Assembly: GCF_963576615.1 (NCBI RefSeq)
Contig: NC_088711.1
Coordinates: 37,444,621-37,508,620, forward strand
From: Watersipora subatra
Taxonomy: Eukaryota > Bryozoa > Gymnolaemata > Cheilostomatida > Watersiporidae
DNA length: 64,000 nucleotides
Direction: 5' to 3'
Below, one piece after another: positions 56,576 through 64,000 of the stretch. The notes below the pieces were generated by a model that did not search any database, was not told the origin of the DNA, and saw only the letters and a program-made list of their open reading frames with translations. A program made the translations under genes and the position numbers. Positions within the stretch are counted from its first letter, which is position 1. The number at the start of each line of letters is the position of its first letter.

Positions 56576-58790
56576 GACCCTATTTTATGATTTTTTTTCA
56601 CCTTATGGTCTTTTTTCGCTCTCTCCATACGAAATATTTTTTGCCATATGATATCGACAAAAATTTCTCTCAAGTTCATATTTGGCAGTTGGTGGACTGA
56701 ATAGATGCCGATATGTTATTTATCGACATCCCTTCCACGACGCATGAAAGAGATACGACGCCCGATCTCTCTCAGATTAGTGTTATTAGTTAGAGTGAAA
56801 ACCAAACCGGAAACAGATAGGTGATAAAATTTTGTGGATGACCAAGTTGAATTTTTGTAAAATAGTTAAATAAATACTAAGACTCATCTTTAAGTATAGG
56901 TTTAGTAAGCTAAATTCATTCGTTAGATGAAGTTAGATTCAACGTTTATCGTAAAACTCTTTTTGGAAGCCATGACGCCCTATTTTCCAACCCTTCCCAA
57001 TTGCGGCAGTCAAATGGAGGTGGCTTTAAAAATGAAGGCTGGCGTTGTATTTTTCAAATAGCTTATCAGAATTTAGGAAAAATAAATTTAATCCTTTTAC
57101 AAGTGAAGCGAATGTTGCCTAAATGTTGCACTTTCCTTCGGGCGGAGTGACATTAACTCTTATGTATACAATAAATCTGCTATCTTGTCAAGGATCTCTA
57201 AATAAATATGCATTGCGGAGCCGAGAAATATCTACCAGTTGATATCTATTGCTTACAATTCACTTGCGATGATATTATAGCCTGTTGCACTGTGCCCTGC
57301 TTTGCAATTTGTTGGTGCTTTCAATTTTTTATTTCATTTTAAATTTCAGGGTATATTTTTATTTTATAATTATATTTAATGTTGTTGCATAGAAGCTCAT
57401 TGCACTCATTGATATGTTTGCCAGTTTGCAGCCAAAACTGGCTTTTTGTATGCGATAGAAAAGGAGTTATGAGCGTCGACCTATTGTAAGCCGTGTTAAG
57501 ATAACTGCAAGGATGCTATCAAATAATATGCTATAAATCTGCAAATTTGTTAAGTTATATAATAATAATCTATCAAATGCTACAAATACATATATATTCA
57601 AGAACAAGTGACACGAACTAACCATACTTGTCATGCATGCAGAAACAAAAATTAACGTTTTGGAAACAAAAATATTTGCATCATTCGCTCAGCCAGTTGT
57701 GTTCTGATTGTTGCTCTCGATGGAACGGCCATCTGGCTGTTCAATAAATTTTATAATGTTCTCTAACCTCAACTCTTTTTTGCACTGCTAAAGTAGCCGA
57801 TATTAGTGTCCAAATACTGTTTTGAGCACAGCAAAACTTTAACGCGTTGCATTTCGTGTCCCGGTTGAAATGATTAGATAGATGAAATGATAAAACACTT
57901 CTATTCGAACAAGTGATCGGACAAGGCAGTTGGAACAAATGATAAACTTTTAGCAGCCTCGCTAAGCACAACTTTTAGCTTAAAACTAGTCCTTCATATG
58001 CTATCGTAAATGTGAGCGTTTTTCCACATGCGTTGAAGTATCAAGACTGCGTTAAACAAAGAACTACTATCGGCCTGATATAGTTAGTACTTTTTTCTAT
58101 GGTGTTTTTTCAAAGTTTTAACGAAAACAAGTGAAGACCTTTTGAGTTGAAAAACGGATTTCGATACAAACATAAACAACAAAATAATTAATTGTCATTG
58201 ATATAATCAAGGCATTATTAGTACGATTTTGAGCGCACTTTTTTACCGATCACTTGCTATTTTGGGTTTGTAAAAATCAAAGAATGTCAAAGCGGCAGTC
58301 AAATGGATGTGGCATTCAATCAAAGGGTGGCACTCTATTTTTCAACTCTTCTCCTATTATAGTGGCGGTCAAATAAAGGTGGCGTTAAATTAGACGTTTT
58401 ACCCTATTTTATATGTCTGTCTCGAAGGTAAGAGCTCCCTATGGTACACACTGCACATAGTCCATTGCAATGTTACATTTTACTGTAGATCGTAACCACT
58501 AATTAATTTAAATACACCAAAGTTATTGTAGGTCACTATAGTCACTAAGGTTAACATTTTAGTTTTTTACTGTTTTTAGCGGTTGTTGTACATACGTATT
58601 TAAAATTTTGCTGATTTTTACCGGGGGATGTTTGCATTAGGTAAGTACTATGGGTCTCTATACCCCTCTGTATAACATTTCCAACTTACAAAGTCAATAC
58701 TGGAACGAATTAAAATTGTATGGCGAGGGTCCATTGTATTTGAGCTTTTTGGTAAACCGATGTGAAAACAAAGATTGGTTTTTTAATAAA
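56576..58790 (+). repeat. Family Y repeat with internal insertion, splitting the LINE
   Basis: The outer parts match 53110-54065. The middle (about 56960-58405) has three copies of a GGCAGTCAAATGGAGGTGGC-like word and looks like a separate insertion. Confidence 0.5.
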
Positions 58791-58799
58791 AATGATAGT

Positions 58800-60620
58800 A
58801 AGCCTAAAACGCTGATTGACTAACGAAACAAGGGCAAAGCCTGCGAACTACAACATAAGACCAGTACTAACACTGTATTTCTAGCAAAATTGAAAAACCG
58901 ATTGCAACAGTACACCCGTAAAATGAAATCTCAAAGGTTGGAGGAAAAATCAGAGGCACTAAAGCAGGTTGCAAACACAAATGACATGAAGGCTTTTTAC
59001 AATAAACAAAGGAGGTTTACATACCTAGGAGAAGAGGAACAGCTCATCTTCGGGCCCAGAATAGGACTACAGCGTTGAAAGATAAAAAACGAGACATTAG
59101 TGTGCTTTGCCCGACACTTTGACCAGCTGGTAATTGAGCCTGGAACTGTAAATAAAGATGCACATAAATAGCTCCCAATGATCACTGCAGAAAAAGAGCT
59201 GGGCAGTATCTCAAGTTTACAGGCACGCTAAATGGCAATCCAGTCAACAGAAGACAATAAAGCACCTGGTATTTGCAGCATTCCTTCAGAGGTTTGGAAA
59301 CAAGGTGGACTGCAAGGAAAGGTGCCTAATATGATTGTACACATCTGGAAATTTGAGCTGGTACCCAAGAACTGGAAAAATGCAAACATTTACTCCATAT
59401 TATAAAAAGACATCAAGAAGAAATGTGGCAATTATAGAGGGTTCTTTCTTCTGTCTATTGCGGGAAGATCTTAGCCCGTAACATCTCAAACGACTAAAAA
59501 AGGTATCACCAGGTCCTACCAGAGACTCAAAGTAGATTTCAAAGAAACAAGCACCAGTCTTCAGTCTTCGTCAAATCCAGGAGAACTGTACTGAACAACT
59601 TGGAGTTTCACACAGTAATCATAGATTTTACAAAAACGTTTGATACTGTTTCGCAAGATGTGCTCTGGAGCGTGCTATGAAAATTGGGATGCACTGTGAA
59701 ACTCACCAACCTGTTCAAAGCACTGCACGATGAGATGCAGGCATGGTTGGTTAAAGGGAAAGACATCAAGAGTGCGTGGTAACAAATGGAGTCAAACAGG
59801 ACTGTGTCCTAGCTCTCACATCGTTTTCCTTCTACCTGGCTGCTATGCATTGTGTAGATTTCAAAGGTGTACATCAGGGGGTAAACATACAGACAAAACA
59901 GTGCAGATCTTTTCGACGTCTCCCATTTTAAAGCTAGGTCTCGCACTACCAAACACCTGGTTTGAGAAATGCTAATTGCTGATGACAATGCATTAGCTGC
60001 TCATTCTGTCTCTGACATGCAGTTACTCTTGGACAACTTCGCCAGGGCTGCATCTCTGTTTAGCTTGAAAATTAATATAAAAAAGGCAGTGTATGTACCA
60101 ACCAATCAAACACCTTTCCGTCCTCCTGAAGCCCAAGTCATTTTCATCAACCAAGAACCACTGGTTGAAGCCACACACCTCATCTACCTTGGAAGCACTG
60201 TATCTAACGCTTCAGGGAAAAAAAAAGGAACTCCAAGCAAAGATCGGCCAAGCCAGTGCTGCCTTTGGCAAGTTTCAGCATAGACTGTTGAAGAACAAGC
60301 ATGTCTCAGTCATTGTGAAATATAAAGTGAATTAAGCCGTATTTCTGTCAACTTTCTCATATGGCACAGAGACATGGATGATTTATCAAGTTCAAGTAAA
60401 AAAACTACATGCTGTGATAATGAGACGCTTAAAGGTTATTATGAATATCAAATAGCTGGTCCAGATCAAAAACGTAGAAATCATAAAACTGGCAGATTTA
60501 TCACCTATGGCTGATATTCTTGTTGAAAAAGGTCTGAGATGGTTGGGCGATAGACACGGAATGGAATGAGATTGGCTTCTATGTCATATGTTATATTAGC
60601 AACTATGTGATGGGAAGCAA
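58800..60620 (+). pseudogene. Second LINE reverse transcriptase, heavily decayed
   Basis: Pieces in order: a pre-RT segment (58890-59078), DNKAPGICSIPSEVWKQGG, KKCGNYRGFFLLSIAG, VIIDFTKTFDTVSQDVLW (catalytic Asp region), LIADDNALAAHSVSD (ADD pair) and INIKKAVYVPTNQ with LIYLGSTVSNA. Many stops and frameshifts. A different clade from the LINE at 45162. Confidence 0.8.
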
Positions 60621-60809
60621 AATCATGAAAAGCCTAGACTCCGGTATAAAGTTGTAGCCAAGAGAAATTAAAAATTGAGGCTAATTAATACAAACTTATT
60701 GCAGATGACTGCTTGTAATTGAGTTGCTTGGAGATCTGCCATCATATGTCAGCCACAACCATAGACAGTATTAGTGTCCTCGACTGGCTGCAAAAGTGAA
60801 AGGATATAT

Positions 60810-60960
60810 TGCTATAAAATATATCGTTCATTATATCACTCATAGAATATATCACTCATAGAATATATCACTCATAAAATATATCACGCTTAAAATATAT
60901 TGCACCTGAAATATATCACTCATATTATATTCATAGCCTGAAATTTATCAAGCATCTCTA
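60810..60960. repeat. Short minisatellite, about 16-bp unit
   Basis: ACTCATAGAATATATC units like those at 55765-56080. Confidence 0.8.
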
Positions 60961-61029
60961 ATATATAAATTAGATCATATTATTGGCTCTTATTTGCAAT
61001 GAGGAAGTTATAATAATAGTTTTCTTTAA

Positions 61030-62669
61030 AGGTTGACTTGCAACAAAATTCACATTACAGTTATTTGGTATCAAAAGATTCACAATGTCTTACTCTGTTG
61101 TGTTGTAGGTGCCAAATATGTGGAAATGTGATTACAAGCTCTTAAAAGCTCAAAAACGAAAGGCCGCTGTAGATTGGAATTTCTTTATTTCTCTGACGTA
61201 TTCATTACAGTTTGGTTATCATCTTGTCACGTGATGTTCTCATGTGAATTGAAAGGCCAATAAAAAGCTCAATATAAAACTTATCGTAGCACTAGTTTAT
61301 GACAAACACTTCGGGTTTTACCGAAGACCCCGTATCAAATATAGATGCTCGCTACTTAGCAGTTTTGTTTCGGCATTATTCAATCGTCAAGTCGTAATCT
61401 GATCATGTGACCCGGTACTTCGCAATTAACTTTTGCAGCACTTTTCGATTATCACAGGTGACCAACAGGCTCGTCATGATTATCAGACAATGATATGTAC
61501 TCCTTCGAGCTAAGGTTAAAAAGTTTAACGAATTTTTACTGTAAGTTATAAGATATCAGTGCTAAAAGTGGCAGCATTTCAATTACGGTAAAACAGACGC
61601 GTAAGAACAATAGACATAGTTTTATTGAATGCGTGAAGTATATCTGTGAAAATATTTCAACGAATGGGGTTGCATGAAAGTGTAAACAGAAACTATCCTG
61701 TAACAACTGCGTCCCATTTGAGCCGCTTTGGAAAGCGAATCCAAACTACGGCGGTCTCGTGTGGCTGCGATTAATATTTGTTTTTTAGCTTTTAAGAGCT
61801 TGTAATCACATTCCCATATACAGTCAAATATGGATAACTCGCCCTCGAATAGCTCGGACACATGGTTATCTCGAACGGTTTTTTTGGTCCGTTCCCACGT
61901 AATGATAAATTGCTTTAGATAACTCGACCTCAACTCTGTTAACTCGAACAGTTTTTTGCCCAACGGCTACCGAGACAGTTGTTATCGCTTTAGAAAATCA
62001 CTTTATTCCAAGCTATAGAGGTAAACCTCAACTTTTCGTTATTCATAGGGGTCGTTATTACCGCCACCGGCAAAATATTTTTGTCAACGACTTTTCTAAA
62101 GGTTTGGTGAAATTTGATTTTTACCAAACATCCGCTTAGCGATGGCCCTTCGGAAGCAAGGAAAAATGAGGTAACCTTCGCAGAAACTTCAAGAAAAATC
62201 GGCAAAATTGATCTTGGTTAAAACGCTCAAAAGAAGAAGATGTCTTTTCTTCTGAGTATTTCACTAACGATCAAGTTTTGTCAATTTTAATCTTAAAAAC
62301 GTCCTGGCCATAACTTCATCTCAAACAACAAACCAATCTCAAGTGATAGAAAAATCTCTATACTTTTTGATAAAAAAGTTATAAACTTTACATTAGAAAC
62401 ATTTAATTTGAAACAAGCCATTTATGCTTTTGATTTATATTATAGTTTGTATATGTACATGTATCTACTAATAAATAAATAATACATGGACTTGTGACAG
62501 ACCTCTGATAACTTGAACGCTCTGATAACTCGAACACTTTCGCTCGGTCCCGTGAAGTTCGAGTTATCCATGTTTGACTGTATTTTGCACCTACAACACA
62601 ACAGAGTAAGACATGGTAAATCTTATGATACCAAATAACTGTAATGTGAATTTTGTTGCAAGTCAACCT
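61030..62669. mobile_element. TTAA-flanked MITE, copy 3, carrying a nested element
   Basis: Same ends as 7475 and 34580 with TTAA at both sides. Longer by the 760-bp nested Tigger-like element plus its TA duplication. Confidence 0.9.
61821..62580. mobile_element. Tigger/pogo-like element nested in the TTAA MITE
   Basis: CAGTCAAATATGGATAACTC at the left, GAGTTATCCATGTTTGACTG at the right, TA on both sides (61819-61820, 62581-62582). Removing it restores the uninterrupted sequence seen at 35358-35380, proving insertion order. Confidence 0.92.
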
Positions 62670-62740
62670 TTAAGACAGAGTGTCAACACTTGCCTGTTTC
62701 CAGTTAAATTATTGTCTATGCTGAACATTGGCGATTGCAG

Positions 62741-62888
62741 ATGTCCGAGGCTGAATCAGCTGGCTTCAAAGGCATAACCTTCTTTTACCACCACATGAGC
62801 AGCCAGGTCATAGTTCAATGGATAGGCGATGACACTGATCCAAAGCTAAAGGCCGCCACAGAAAGTTCTCTGGTTTGTTTGTTTGAAG
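62741..62888 (+). CDS. Exon-like segment of an unidentified plus-strand gene
   Basis: After ATTGCAG, 49 codons are open to a G/GTTGGT donor; an earlier donor CTG/GTTTGT at 62872 is also possible. It encodes SAGFKGITFFYHHMSSQVIV then QWIGDDTDPKLKAATESSL. The composition is protein-like (mixed polar/hydrophobic) and unlike the flanking repeats. I do not recognise the family. The ATG at its start may be coincidental. Confidence 0.45.
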
Positions 62889-62909
62889 GTTGGTCATTGG
62901 TTTAATCTG

Positions 62910-63115
62910 CTTAACTGCCAGTAATTCATTTCGCTAGCAGTGATTCATTTTGCTGCCAGTAATTCGTTTCGCTAGTAGTGATTCATTTCGCTGCGAGCGA
63001 TTCATTTCTCTGCCAGGGAGTCGTTTGACTGCCACCGAGTCGTTTGGTTGTGAGTCATTTTTCTGCCAGTGAATCATTTGGCTGCCCGTAGTTCATTTTG
63101 CTGCCATGCATTTTT
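62910..63115. repeat. Degenerate minisatellite, about 20-bp unit
   Basis: Repeated GCCAGTGATTCATTTCGCT-like units between the two exon-like segments. Confidence 0.8.
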
Positions 63116-63474
63116 ACAAGACGTCGTTTATGCAGCTGTTGCTTACTGTGTGGTAAGCTATTTTAGCAGGCAGTTGTAGCAAGGATTATGTTTACTGAAT
63201 TGCATGATAGATTGTGCATGCCACTTGACAGGAGAGATCTAATAAATGCAAGTTTAGTGAGCAGCATTGAAAAGTCGTCAATGCTTGGGCAGCGTCTTCC
63301 AGAGCTAAGATTTACTTTATAAAAAGGGACTGCATAGAGTATTCACATAGTTCAATTGAATTTCTCATACTCAATGAGAATGCCATAATTTCAATATGTG
63401 AATCATAGACAAATCCTAATAAATGAAGTTGCGCAAGTTCATTTTTTCTATGGAGAAGTTAATACATTTTGCAG

Positions 63475-63546
63475 GGTTGGATGTCAATCCCGAACTTCTG
63501 GATACTTCTTACGAGGATACTTCTTACGAGGATACTTTTGAGCATG
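63475..63546 (+). CDS. Second exon-like segment of the unidentified plus-strand gene
   Basis: A 72-nt block after ACATTTTGCAG, phase 1 in and out, donor G/GTAGGT. It fits in phase to 62741-62888. It encodes LDVNPELLDTSYED, and the TSYED unit is doubled by a 15-bp duplication. Confidence 0.4.
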
Positions 63547-64000
63547 GTAGGTTTGTCTAGTAATAATTTATGACAACTCTTTACGTAGATTCTCACCGTT
63601 AAAACCCAAAAACCAAAGACATTTATACTCTACCTTTACATTTGAAATTTAGGTTTATATCCTTCCATTTTCAAATCGGGAAGGCTAGAATGATTTATTT
63701 TAGTAAATGCAGCCTTGGACCGCAGCGAATGACCTTCTATAATTATCTATTAGATTATATTTTCCTTAGAATTAATTCATTTAAACCAGATCTAAAAATG
63801 TTTAGGAAATTGTTAAATACTCATGTGTTTCCTCAGTACATTGCTACAGGTGCCCTGCACATTATTAACTTTCTTGCTACAGAAATCCTTCATAACAGCT
63901 CGTGTGTATCGTTCCTTCTTGCAGAAAGCTTTTGTAACGGTTCGCCTCAGTACTTCTGCAAAACGTTGATCACAAAATAAACAAATCTGCCCAAAATTTT
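63547..64000. other. Right edge, no supported gene
   Basis: A 112-codon plus-strand frame (63642-63980) lacks a recognised domain; it is probably intron sequence. Confidence 0.35.

Noticed and set aside
63642-63980. 112-codon plus-strand protein
   Set aside because: No domain, no splice context, composition like intron sequence.

Overview
This is AT-rich, non-coding-dominated animal genomic DNA. It has spliceosomal introns, more than a dozen minisatellite arrays, and DNA transposons, LINEs, a Ty3-like relic and Penelope-type ribozyme sequence. There is no bacterial gene organisation. The one gene I can identify is a sperm-specific ciliary gene retained in many marine invertebrates. An invertebrate, possibly a lophotrochozoan, is my best guess; the species cannot be told from the sequence.

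The backbone, from 41006 down to the left edge, is one minus-strand gene read here as CATSPERG, the gamma auxiliary subunit of the sperm CatSper Ca2+ channel. I assembled 22 exons (961 codons) by hand from splice sites, open frames and matching intron phases. The chain starts with a signal peptide (40875-41006). It runs through extracellular beta-propeller-like segments and ends in the strongly conserved CatSper-gamma C-terminal ectodomain (5217-5370 and 1422-1581). The last ectodomain part, the membrane helix and the stop lie beyond position 1. The only longer coding-looking reading frames in these 41 kb are repeat or transposon derived.

The introns hold most of the novelty. (1) A 74-bp tandem array at 39934-40309 repeats a 33-nt micro-exon with its own AG and GTGAG sites directly in front of exon 3. 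(2) A hammerhead ribozyme sits at 21696-21741, with degenerate relatives nearby. (3) There are many intronic minisatellites with units of 13-74 bp, including a 1.1-kb 15-bp array open in several frames. (4) Inserted elements include a mariner, TTAA-flanked and TA-flanked MITEs, Helitron-like elements carrying tRNA-like sequence, and a decayed Ty3-like polyprotein.

From 41 kb to 62.7 kb I see no confident host gene. This part holds a hAT-like MITE (43606-43794), a LINE with two stop codons inside an older DNA repeat (45067-47326), two piggyBac-like elements (48817-49521, 54075-54724), a Tigger-like MITE (52358-53088), a foldback repeat family (51130-54070), and a second decayed LINE split by that family (56060-60600). 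A TTAA element with a Tigger-like element nested in it lies at 61030-62669. At the right edge two plus-strand exon-like segments (62741-62888, 63475-63546) may belong to a second, unidentified gene. All gene calls are by eye; no database search was run.
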